A program made the position numbers and the translations under genes. Of a stretch of 21,574 bases of DNA, positions 14,167-21,574 are shown one piece after another. The notes beneath the pieces are model-generated. The model did no database searches and was not told the origin of the DNA. It worked only from the letters and a program-made list of their open reading frames with translations. Origin of the DNA: Chloroflexota bacterium (lineage in GTDB: Bacteria; Chloroflexota; Chloroflexia; Thermomicrobiales; JADLAZ01). Each line of letters opens with the position of its first letter. The first letter of the stretch is position 1. The stretch spans positions 1 through 21,574 of the forward strand of contig JADLAZ010000221.1 in assembly GCA_020849725.1 (NCBI GenBank), given 5' to 3'.

Positions 14167-16101
14167 CTACACTCCGGCCCCGGCTTGATCGCCGACGTGC
14201 GCGGCTGTCCCGGCATTGTCGGGAGCATCGGCCCGCTGCTCCTGCCGGCGATGCGGGCTCACGCCGAAGGCGATGAGCAGCGCCGGCACCAGACCGCGGC
14301 GGTCGCCCCTGGTCCAGGCGATCACCTGCTCCAGATCCTCCACCCGCACCATCGGCTGCTTCCGGCGCATCGCCTCGTTGTTGTACTCGGCGACGAAGCC
14401 GCACAGCTCACGCAAGAACTCGTCCGGATGCCTGGATGCCGCCTCCTGCAGCGACCCGACCAGGTCGTACTGCGGCGACAGCGGGCTGCCGGGACGGTCC
14501 GAGGCGACGGCATCACTGCCCGCCTGCCGGCGGGTCCGGTCGTAGTGGGCGTAGATCGTCGCCCGGCGGATCGCCGCCGTGATCGACTCGAAGGCCGGGT
14601 CGTTCAGAATGGTCTCCAACTCCGGCTGCATGGCCATGACGATCCTCCTGCTATCATCGATCAACCAACTGCGGACGAACGACGGCTCGATCCGCTGGTC
14701 TTCAGCAAGCACCGCCCGATGCCAAGCTGGTGGGACGCGTAACCATGCCGGTAGGTCGCCTGTCAGGGCCGCCTGGTAGGCATCGAGCGCCGCGCGTGCC
14801 TCCTCCCCAACGAGCGGGCAGAGTGAGCGGGCCGGACGGCGGCGCCGGGACGCCTGCCGCGGCGTCGCTCCCTCGCGCGCTTCGAGGGAGCGGATCTGCT
14901 GGTGGTGATCTCGGATCACCTCGCGTGCCCCCGCCACCCCCTCCGACTTCACCAGCGGCCTGAGCCAACTTGGCAGCGGCACGAAAGTGACGTGGTCGAC
15001 GGCGTAGATGGTGCCTTGGGGTTTCCAGAAGACGGCCGCGTGGATCCCCACCAGGGTGGGCGCCCGGCCGGCGCCGGCTTCGATCGGATTGACATCCGCC
15101 AGCCCAGCTAGGTAGGCCAATGCTGCCTTGGCGAAGCGGAGCTTGGCCTCGGCGAAACCGAGCTCCGCTCCGGCCTCTCGGGCTGCTCTGTCCTCAATGT
15201 AGGTCAGGGGCCTCATCGACTCCAGTTCCTGAACCATGCTCCGGACCATGATGCGCGCAGGCATAGGAACAGCAACGATCCGTCCCTTGTCGTCATCGAG
15301 GACCGTGCCGACCGCGAAGTAGCCAACATAGGCAAGATACAGATCGATCAGTGATAGGTCGTCTCGGTCGACCATCACCCAGTCCGGAGCCTTGGCATCA
15401 CCGATGACCAGGCCACCACACCCGAGGCGCATCGTCGGGCCTTTGTTCTGGCCGGGGAAGAGGAAGCCCGGCGGATTCCGTCGTCGGTCTTGCCTTCGTG
15501 TGATGCTGAGCTGGCGGGCGAGTCTATCGAGGTCCGCGTCCATGGGTACCTCAGCGTCAGCAGCGAAAACACGCAACAGCCCTTCGACACCGGCCGGCGA
15601 CCACAGGACGGCGGCCCGCTCGACGAACGAGTTGTAGCCGTCCCACTGTCCGCGTGGCGTGGTCAGCGTTCGGAAGAGCGGGTATTTCGGAGCGAGTCGA
15701 TGGGCGGCTACGGCTGGAGCATCGCCGCCGGGCGCCGGGCGCTGGCCAAGTTCTCGCAGGCGTTGGTAGTCGGCCCGCAGTTCGTCGCGCTCGACGGCAT
15801 AGCCAATACCGACGCCCGGGGTACGCCCGGCGGTGGCGCAGGCCAACCAGGGCAGCATGACCTGGGCCGTTGGGTGGTAGGCGGCGCAGGCGGCCGGGAG
15901 TTCGTCGCGCGCCAGCCGCACTGTGATCTCAAAGGCGTCCGGAGCATCGCTCAGCAGGACGTCGCGCCGGCTGACCGCGCTGGCGACCAGTGCCAAGCCC
16001 CAAGCAATGAGGGTGTCGCCCGGCGTCCCGGTGCGCTTTGCCACACGCAGCGTCAGGGAGTTGCGGGCGGCGATCTCGCCGGTGGATTGCTCCTTGGTCA
16101 C
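14167..16101 (-). CDS. Putative Cas8-family large effector subunit, divergent
   Basis: This 644-residue protein begins at a GTG (16101-16099) that overlaps the cas3 stop by 4 nt, with GGAGAAAC upstream. Identification rests mainly on position between cas3 and cas7 and on size. Sequence similarity to a named Cas8 group was not recognised. Visible parts are an N-terminal mixed region with TPGDTLIAWGLALVA, a mid-region with GGLVIGDAKAPDWV and MVQELESMRPLTYIED, and a helical C-terminus (about 540-640) with DEFLRELCGFVAEYNNEAMRR. The last could replace a separate small subunit. No HD dyad, GGDD palm motif or CxxC finger was seen, so it is not an ordinary Cas10d. Large subunits recognise the PAM and recruit Cas3. 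Confidence 0.7.
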   Translation of the reverse strand: MTKEQSTGEIAARNSLTLRVAKRTGTPGDTLIAWGLALVASAVSRRDVLLSDAPDAFEITVRLARDELPAACAAYHPTAQVMLPWLACATAGRTPGVGIGYAVERDELRADYQRLRELGQRPAPGGDAPAVAAHRLAPKYPLFRTLTTPRGQWDGYNSFVERAAVLWSPAGVEGLLRVFAADAEVPMDADLDRLARQLSITRRQDRRRNPPGFLFPGQNKGPTMRLGCGGLVIGDAKAPDWVMVDRDDLSLIDLYLAYVGYFAVGTVLDDDKGRIVAVPMPARIMVRSMVQELESMRPLTYIEDRAAREAGAELGFAEAKLRFAKAALAYLAGLADVNPIEAGAGRAPTLVGIHAAVFWKPQGTIYAVDHVTFVPLPSWLRPLVKSEGVAGAREVIRDHHQQIRSLEAREGATPRQASRRRRPARSLCPLVGEEARAALDAYQAALTGDLPAWLRVPPAWHRAVLAEDQRIEPSFVRSWLIDDSRRIVMAMQPELETILNDPAFESITAAIRRATIYAHYDRTRRQAGSDAVASDRPGSPLSPQYDLVGSLQEAASRHPDEFLRELCGFVAEYNNEAMRRKQPMVRVEDLEQVIAWTRGDRRGLVPALLIAFGVSPHRRQEQRADAPDNAGTAAHVGDQAGAGV

Positions 16102-18689
16102 ACGTTTCTCCTTCGTTCAGGACCACCAGCGTGCGCGTCACCGTCACCCGTCAGCGACCCGGCCACCTGCCCTGCGCTAGCGCCGGCGGGGTGGTCGTCC
16201 GCGCGTTCCTGGCTCCACCCGTCGGCCAGGCGGAGCAGGCGCGAGACGATCGCCAGGGCGAGGTACTCGACGGCGTTGCCGTCCAGGTCGATCGCCTGGC
16301 TGTTGACGACCCAGCCGGCCAGCGGCCGCCCGGCCACCGGCGTCGCGACTGCCGCCGGGAGATCGTGTGCGGCCAGCAGCCTGGTCACATAGTGCCGCGC
16401 CGGCGGTGGCAGCACCTCCTCGTCACCCAGCATGGCATCGCCAGCCGGGGCGGCCCCGTGGTGCCCGGCGATAGCGGTGAAGAGGACGCGCGACGGCAGA
16501 CCCTCATCGTCCCAGAACGAGGCGGTGTGCTGGGCACGCCAGGCGATCGTCTCGCCGTCGAGCACGGCGCCGACGGCCAGGGCGTGCGCCGCCCCGGCCA
16601 GCGCATGCGGCCCGGCCTTGTCGAGCCGGAGGCCGCGGACCTCGTCGGTGTGGACCAGCCAGTCCGCGACGGGATTGCCGCCGGCCCGCTGGTAGGCACG
16701 CACCGCCGCCTGCCACCGATCGGTCAGCTTGCCGGCGTCATGCAAGGCGATCGCCGCTCGCGTCGCGCGCCGGAGCATCCCCGTCGGCCAGCCGCACCGC
16801 CGCTCGACCGCCGCCGCCACCGTCGCCACCGTCGGCCAGAGCGCCGGGTGGGCATCGAGCAGGGCCAGCATGCGCGCGATGTGCTCGGCGTAGGTCTCGC
16901 GCCGGTAGAGGGCGTAGGCCGACCTGTCCGTGGCCGGTAAGGGGCGTGCCCAGTGTTCCGGCGGGGCGGGCGCGCCCCCGTCGGGCCCGAGGCCGAGCCC
17001 GAGGCGGGGGTCGTAGCCGGCGACGGCTGGGTTGAGCGCGAACAGGGGCTCCCGATCGAGGTCGGCCGGCAGTGCCGGCGCCCAGCCCAGCGGCCGGCCG
17101 ACGCGCCGTTCGCTGCCCTCCCCGTCGTCCCAGACCGGCCGCTGAAGTATCCAGTCGGGCGCCGGCGCCGCGCACGAGACGATGTCATCCTCGTCGTCGG
17201 CCGGCGGAACGGCGGCGGTCCGACCCGGTGGGCGCAGCAGGCCCCGGAGCAGTCCCGACGCCAGCGAGAATCCCGGCGCGCCCCACGGCTCGGTCAACTC
17301 GGCCGGGTCGCCGTGCAGGAGCACGGTCCGATTATCGACCCGGCGGATCAGGCCACCGGCGTGGCTGTACAGGCCGCCGGCGATCGCCTCGCCGATGGCG
17401 GTCGTCTGGCGGTGGAGCCGACCGGCCAGGTCGTCGACCCAGTGGCGATCGGCGGCGTCGTGGGCGGCGTCGAGGAACGCGCGTTCGGCCTCGGCAGTCA
17501 TGCTCACCCCAGCCGGCCCCTGCCCGCGCAGCCAGTCACGCGTCGGAACGAGGGCCGGCCGTAGCGCCAGGTCGCGGTCGTACGGCGACGGCAGATCGCC
17601 AGTCGGCCGTGGTGGTGGTGGGGCGATGACGACCGTCCCGTAGCCGCCCCAGCGCGCGCAGCGTCCCCACCGCTGGACGAGCGCGTTTGCCGGCGCCCAC
17701 TCGCTGAGGAGAGTCGCCGCCGAGATGTCCAGCCCGGCCTCGATCACCTGCGTCGCGACCAGGATGGTCGGCCGCGCTGGCGCGGCCGCCCCGCGACCGA
17801 AGGCGACCTGAAGGTCGCTCTCGATCCGGGCGCGGTCGGCCGGGTAGAAGCGGGCGTGGAGCACCAGCACTGCGCCGGCATCCGGCCGGTCGAGCAGCTC
17901 GCGCCCAAGCTGGCGGGCACGGGCCACGGTGTTGACGACGACGATCAGGCGACCGTCGGGGCTGGTCCGCGCCGCGTCGACGATGCCGGCGGCGTCGAAC
18001 GGCGTCTCCTGCCAGCGGACCCGGCGCTCGCGCTCGGCCAATCCCAACTGAGCCAGGTCGGCTGACGGCAGGCTCGCCAGCAGCTCGGCACCGAGGAGCT
18101 CCGCCAGGCGCTCGGCGATCGGCCGGGATAGCGTCGCGGTCATCAGCAGGAACGGCAGATCCGGCCGCTGCCGCAGCAGCCACAGCAACGTCGTCAGCGC
18201 CTCGTCGCGCGGAAAGAGGTGCAGCTCGTCGGCGACCAGGTACGCGGTCAGCGGCGCCGCGGCGTTGATGCCGCGCCGCCGCGGCGAGACCGAGTAAGCG
18301 ATCGACAGGGCTGACGACAGCGCCTGGTCGAAGGTGCAGACCACCGCCGGCGCCGTGAAGAGCGGATCCTCCGGCGCCGCCCCCGTCTGCGCTCGGACCG
18401 CCCAGGGGAGGTCGAGAAACGCGCTCGCGGCCTCGGCGTCGATCTGACCGCGCAGCACCGCCGTCTGCGCGTCAGTCAGCGTGCGCAGCGGTGTCATGAA
18501 GAGCATCTGCTTCGGCGCTAGCAGCCCGGCGGCGAACGGCCAGGCGGCCAGCAGGGTCTTGCCCGAACCCGTCGGTAGCACAGCGACGCACCGCCCCGTG
18601 TTGGCGAGGAGATCGGCCGCCACCGCCTGGATCTGCAGTGGCTGCCGATCCGGCGTGAGCTGGCTCACCCGCTGGTGGAAGAGCGTCAC
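16098..18689 (-). CDS. cas3: Cas3 helicase-nuclease with C-terminal HD domain
   Basis: This 863-residue protein starts at a GTG (18689-18687) overlapping the WYL gene stop by 4 nt. The superfamily-2 helicase comes first: Walker A TGSGKT (40-45), DELH box (154-157), TAT (184-186), and motif VI QRWGRCAR (339-346). The HD nuclease is C-terminal: His603, His650-Asp651 in ALHDAGKL, His695, His743-His744 in AGHHGAA and a closing RLLRLADG segment near 818-824. All metal ligands look intact. The usual Cas3 order is HD then helicase; the reverse order is known from type I-G (formerly I-U). It degrades target DNA after Cascade binding. A Pro/Ala-rich linker (about 485-580) joins the halves. Confidence 0.95.
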   Translation of the reverse strand: MTLFHQRVSQLTPDRQPLQIQAVAADLLANTGRCVAVLPTGSGKTLLAAWPFAAGLLAPKQMLFMTPLRTLTDAQTAVLRGQIDAEAASAFLDLPWAVRAQTGAAPEDPLFTAPAVVCTFDQALSSALSIAYSVSPRRRGINAAAPLTAYLVADELHLFPRDEALTTLLWLLRQRPDLPFLLMTATLSRPIAERLAELLGAELLASLPSADLAQLGLAERERRVRWQETPFDAAGIVDAARTSPDGRLIVVVNTVARARQLGRELLDRPDAGAVLVLHARFYPADRARIESDLQVAFGRGAAAPARPTILVATQVIEAGLDISAATLLSEWAPANALVQRWGRCARWGGYGTVVIAPPPPRPTGDLPSPYDRDLALRPALVPTRDWLRGQGPAGVSMTAEAERAFLDAAHDAADRHWVDDLAGRLHRQTTAIGEAIAGGLYSHAGGLIRRVDNRTVLLHGDPAELTEPWGAPGFSLASGLLRGLLRPPGRTAAVPPADDEDDIVSCAAPAPDWILQRPVWDDGEGSERRVGRPLGWAPALPADLDREPLFALNPAVAGYDPRLGLGLGPDGGAPAPPEHWARPLPATDRSAYALYRRETYAEHIARMLALLDAHPALWPTVATVAAAVERRCGWPTGMLRRATRAAIALHDAGKLTDRWQAAVRAYQRAGGNPVADWLVHTDEVRGLRLDKAGPHALAGAAHALAVGAVLDGETIAWRAQHTASFWDDEGLPSRVLFTAIAGHHGAAPAGDAMLGDEEVLPPPARHYVTRLLAAHDLPAAVATPVAGRPLAGWVVNSQAIDLDGNAVEYLALAIVSRLLRLADGWSQERADDHPAGASAGQVAGSLTGDGDAHAGGPERRRNV

Positions 18690-19771
18690 GGTCCTGCCCT
18701 CCGATCGCGGGCCGCCGCGTCGCTCGCTGCTTCACCGTTGGTGACGCCGGGAGGCGGCGCCACTGGTCGCGCTGTCGGCTCGGGCCCGCTGGTCGCGGCG
18801 ACAGCCCATGCTTCATCGGCGATCCAGGCGCGGAGCGACGGTGGCGCGATCACGGCCACCTCACGGCCGTAGTGGAACACCCAGCGCCGGAACTCAGGTG
18901 TCACTACCACCCGCAGGTAGAGCAGGATCGCTCCGTCCGTTGCCTCCTCCACCTGCTGGCTGGGGTGCCACTGCTCCTCGCGCACCCAGCGCCCGGCCAG
19001 GGGACTGAACTGGAGGACCACGTCTTCCGGCAGGCCGGTCTCGTCGGCGATCACGCCCCAGGCGGCACCGTCCCCGAGATAAGCTGCGGCATCGAAGTCA
19101 GCCGGGACGGCGTAGCGCTCCTCGGTGGCCGCCACTGCCGCGATCCGATCGATCTTGAAGGTGCGCACCGCCCGCCGCAGGTGACAGTAGCCGATCAGGT
19201 ACCAGCCACGGCCGTAGGGCGCCACCGCGTAGGCGTCGACCAGGCGCTCGGCGGCGGCGCCGTCGCGCGAGGCCGCGCGATAGGTCAGGCGCACCCGGCG
19301 CCGCCGGGCCAGCGCCAACTCGAGCTCGGCCAGGATCGCCTGCCGGTGGCGAGCGGCCGGCTCGCTGGACGGTGACTCGACGCCGGGCAGCAGGCCGGCG
19401 ACCTCGGCCGGCAACGCCGTCTCCAGACGGGCCAGGGCGGCCGCCAGGTCAGCGGCGTGGACGCCGGTGAGGCGGCCGCCGGCGCGGGCGGCGCGCAGGA
19501 GCGCGAGCGCCTCGGTCAGCTCCAGCCTGAGGGGTGGCAAGACCGGCTGGCTCTCGAAGTAGTACCCCTCCCGGGTGCGCCGGATGTCGGCCCGCAGGCG
19601 ATGCCGAAGCTCGTCGATGTCCTGCTGAATCTGGCGCTCCGAGACCTCGTAGCGGTCGGTGAGGCGTGCCCGGGTCCAGCAGCGCGGCTGCGCCGCGATG
19701 AGGAGGTAGATCTCGAAGAGGCGCCCGACGCGCTGGGTGCCTGGCTCGCGATGCATGGGCATGCCCGCCAT
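18686..19771 (-). CDS. WYL-domain transcriptional regulator of the cas operon
   Basis: This 361-residue protein has an N-terminal DeoR/HTH_11-type winged helix (RVGRLFEIYLLIAAQPRCW then LTDRYEVSERQIQQDIDEL, residues about 14-56). It also has a central WYL domain (RVRLTYRA..., YAVAPYGRGWYLIGYCHLR) and a C-terminal WCX-like region (VVTPEFRRWVFHYG). It ends with a Pro/Ala/Arg-rich tail. WYL proteins bind nucleic-acid ligands and commonly regulate phage-defence loci, including type I-D cas operons. The start is one of three close ATGs (19771, 19762 or 19756) with no strong ribosome site. Its stop overlaps the cas3 start (GTGA), so regulator and effectors are made from one transcript. Confidence 0.92.
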   Translation of the reverse strand: MAGMPMHREPGTQRVGRLFEIYLLIAAQPRCWTRARLTDRYEVSERQIQQDIDELRHRLRADIRRTREGYYFESQPVLPPLRLELTEALALLRAARAGGRLTGVHAADLAAALARLETALPAEVAGLLPGVESPSSEPAARHRQAILAELELALARRRRVRLTYRAASRDGAAAERLVDAYAVAPYGRGWYLIGYCHLRRAVRTFKIDRIAAVAATEERYAVPADFDAAAYLGDGAAWGVIADETGLPEDVVLQFSPLAGRWVREEQWHPSQQVEEATDGAILLYLRVVVTPEFRRWVFHYGREVAVIAPPSLRAWIADEAWAVAATSGPEPTARPVAPPPGVTNGEAASDAAARDRRAGP

Positions 19772-20391
19772 TCAGTGGCCGTCTATCCCAGTAGGTCCAA
19801 TGTCTGTTGCCATTCTACTGCACATTGTGAGAACCCAGTGGTACACATTTCTGGCCGTGCGCGCCACACCGACCATGGCGGCAGTCGCGTGATAGGACAT
19901 CGTTGCCACCCATGAGATGCGCACGGCGGGGCGCGATCGGCGCCGCGAGGACGGCGACGCTGGCGGCCCGGGCCGCTTGGTCACCTGCTACCCAGGCGAT
20001 TCATTGACGCGTCAGCCTGCAGACGGGTCATCGCCGCCGTGGACCGCGTCACCAGCGTGCCCCGGACCTGGCCCAGACAGACGACCCCAATAGGGGCCTA
20101 TGCCAGGCCGGCGTCCGCAGCGAGCTACTCCTTCGGGAAATCCGGACCTCCGGTCGCCGCGGCCGGCCCGCGTGGCACGGGCGCCGACGGCTTCCCGACG
20201 ACCGCCCGCCGGCGGCTGCCCGTCGACTGCCCGTCGCCCGCGTCCACCACCCGGTTCGCTGGTCCGGGGCCTGCCCGTGCTGGCGGAGTGACCGGCGTCG
20301 CCTGGGCGTCGGGCCATCGCGCTAGCGTGGGCCGACAGTGCCGCTCGCGTCGCCCCGCCTCGTCGCCCACACTTGCCGCCGGAGGTCGCCG
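19772..20391. other. About 620 nt without a convincing gene
   Basis: The left part should hold the minus-strand promoter of the WYL-cas operon. A TAGAAT hexamer at 19817-19812 is the best -10 candidate but has no good -35. The remainder is GC-rich with several open frames of Arg/Pro/Gly-rich composition on both strands, none with family features or a ribosome site. It may contain degraded mobile-element DNA. Confidence 0.5.
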
Positions 20392-21540
20392 ATGTTCGTC
20401 CACCACCTGGTCGCCGCCGTCGCTCGCCTGATCGCCGTACTGGTCAGTCTCGCCCTGGTGGCCTGGCTCGGGCTCGCCCTGACCACGTCCGCGGCCGCGC
20501 AAGCCCCACCGCCGCCGACCTCGACCGTGCCGGCCAGCCCGACGCCGTCGCCTACACCCCGCCCTGGCGCGACGCCAGCACCGGCGCCCGGCCTCGGGCT
20601 GCCCATCCCCCTGCCGAGCGTCGACCCGGTGGCGCTGATTGGCGAGGGCGTGCAACGGGCGCTCGCCGAGGTGCTGGCCACGACGCTGCGCCCGTTGCGC
20701 GACGCGCTGCGCGATCACCTGGACCGCCAGTTCAACATCCTGACGGTGACGCGGCCGGAGCACACGGTCGCGCTGGCCCAGGTGCGCCAGCTGCACGACG
20801 TCAGCCGCGCCATCGCCAACGCCGCCGTCGCGCTATTGGTCATGGTTGGCGGCTACAACCTGATCTTCCGCCACCACCTGACGGGCGACGACGCCGAGCT
20901 GTGGCCGCTGCTCGGCCGCGTCGCGCTGGCGGCACTGACCGCCAACACCGTGCTGGCTGGCGCCAGTGGCGGCTGGGCCGGCTGGCTGATCGCGCTCAAC
21001 AATGCGCTCATCGACGCCAGCACGCGCACCCTGCCGATCGGCGTGCCCGATCTGCTGGCGGCCGGGCCGCTCGACCCGCTCAGCCCGACCCACTGGCCGC
21101 GCCTCGGCCCCAGCCCGCTGCTGGCGCTGCTCATCCTGGCCGTCCTGCTCGTCGTCTTCCTGCTCTGGCTCCTCCAGATGCTGGTGCGCCTGGCGATACT
21201 CGACCTGCTGCTGGCTCTGGCGCCGCTGGCGATGGTGCTGTGGGCGTTGCCACAGACCGAGCGCTGGGCGGCGCTGTGGTGGCGGACTTTCCTGCCAGCG
21301 CTGTTCTGCCAGTTCCTGCAGGTGGCGGCGCTGGGGCTGGCGTCGGCGCTGGCGCGAGCGCTGGGCCGGCCGGGCGAGGCGGCGCTCGCCCCGCTGGTCG
21401 GCATCGCCACGCTCATCCTGGTGCTGAAGCTGACGGGGCTGCTCGGCGGCGGCTTCCTGCTCGGCCACTCGGTCGGTGGCGGGGCGCGCGCCTCGCTGGC
21501 CGCCGTCGCGCTCGCCCGCCGCGCGCTCGGCCGCGGCTGA
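20392..21540 (+). CDS. TrbL/VirB6-like conjugal transfer membrane protein
   Basis: This 382-residue protein starts at the ATG at 20392 behind CCGGAGGTCGCC. A signal peptide (about 1-37, ending TTSAAAQA) is followed by a Pro/Thr/Ser-rich linker (38-75). An amphipathic region and at least five hydrophobic segments follow, near 138-160, 174-205, 240-287, 297-322 and 332-355. The core LVRLAILDLLLALAPLAMVLWALPQ then WWRTFLPALFCQFLQ matches the TrbL/VirB6 polytopic inner-membrane component of type IV secretion channels as found in actinobacterial and Chloroflexota elements. It would form part of the DNA-transfer pore. It is on the strand opposite to the cas operon and probably opens a conjugation operon continuing past the window. 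Confidence 0.75.
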   Translation: MFVHHLVAAVARLIAVLVSLALVAWLGLALTTSAAAQAPPPPTSTVPASPTPSPTPRPGATPAPAPGLGLPIPLPSVDPVALIGEGVQRALAEVLATTLRPLRDALRDHLDRQFNILTVTRPEHTVALAQVRQLHDVSRAIANAAVALLVMVGGYNLIFRHHLTGDDAELWPLLGRVALAALTANTVLAGASGGWAGWLIALNNALIDASTRTLPIGVPDLLAAGPLDPLSPTHWPRLGPSPLLALLILAVLLVVFLLWLLQMLVRLAILDLLLALAPLAMVLWALPQTERWAALWWRTFLPALFCQFLQVAALGLASALARALGRPGEAALAPLVGIATLILVLKLTGLLGGGFLLGHSVGGGARASLAAVALARRALGRG

Positions 21541-21551
21541 ATCGGACGGCT

Positions 21552-21568
21552 GGCCGGGCGACCCGGCC
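21552..21568 (+). repeat. GC hairpin after the TrbL-like gene
   Basis: Arms GGCCGGG and CCCGGCC flank a 3-nt loop 11 nt after the stop. No T run follows; instead GGGAGG at the window end looks like the ribosome site of a next gene. It may be an intra-operon stem. Confidence 0.4.
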
Positions 21569-21574
21569 GGGAGG

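Noticed and set aside
20012..20317. Minus-strand 101-codon frame upstream of the TrbL-like gene
   Set aside because: Arg/Gly/Pro-rich without motifs or a ribosome site; treated as non-coding.

Overview
The window is GC-rich, strongly minus-strand-biased accessory DNA. It looks like a defence island next to a conjugative or integrative element. Three things suggest a Chloroflexota host, perhaps a Thermomicrobia relative: the base composition, an IS1634/DUF4277-type transposase start, and a TrbL/VirB6-like membrane protein with a proline-rich linker. The taxonomic call is inference; no rRNA or marker gene is present.

Left part (1-5070): a transposase runs off the left edge and interrupts a probable McrB-like AAA restriction gene, which keeps only its N-terminal domain and is preceded by a small Cys/His-rich protein. 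Next is a compact three-gene minus-strand operon behind a perfect TATAAT -10 box: an unrecognised 340-aa protein, a DUF1016/YhcG PD-(D/E)XK nuclease, and an unrecognised 334-aa protein with HEPN-like features. An NTF2-like protein and a small acidic ORF follow, divergently arranged.

Middle (5368-9451): a three-repeat decayed CRISPR remnant (5368-5548) is separated from the main array (6941-9230) by about 1.4 kb. That stretch holds an XRE regulator, a HicA-HicB toxin-antitoxin pair and a small frame-disrupted Cys-rich ORF. The main array has 29 repeats of 37 nt. It reads on the minus strand, from a leader at 9231-9451 beside cas2, and its crRNA 5' handle would be AUUGAAAG. Two features stand out. 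One inter-repeat unit is 236 nt long and carries the junction of two phage-type genes, the second VRR-NUC-like. Two neighbouring spacers overlap by 20 nt in the same strand, which allows a PAM guess (5'-TAC) from this sequence alone.

Right part (9452-19771): one tightly packed minus-strand operon in the order WYL regulator, cas3, cas8-like, cas7, cas5, cas6, cas4, cas1, cas2, with 4-nt stop/start overlaps at several junctions. The order is that of type I-D. However, Cas3 is a helicase with the HD nuclease at its C-terminus, Cas7 is DevR/Csa2-like, and the large subunit is only 644 aa with no visible HD domain, so the subtype is uncertain and possibly unusual.

Far right (20392-end): a plus-strand TrbL/VirB6-like conjugation membrane protein, with about 620 nt upstream in which no convincing gene is seen.

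Together the genes give a complete adaptive immunity locus: adaptation by Cas4-Cas1-Cas2, crRNA processing by Cas6, a Cas8/7/5 effector and the Cas3 nuclease-helicase. It is translationally coupled to its own WYL regulator and embedded among other defence genes.
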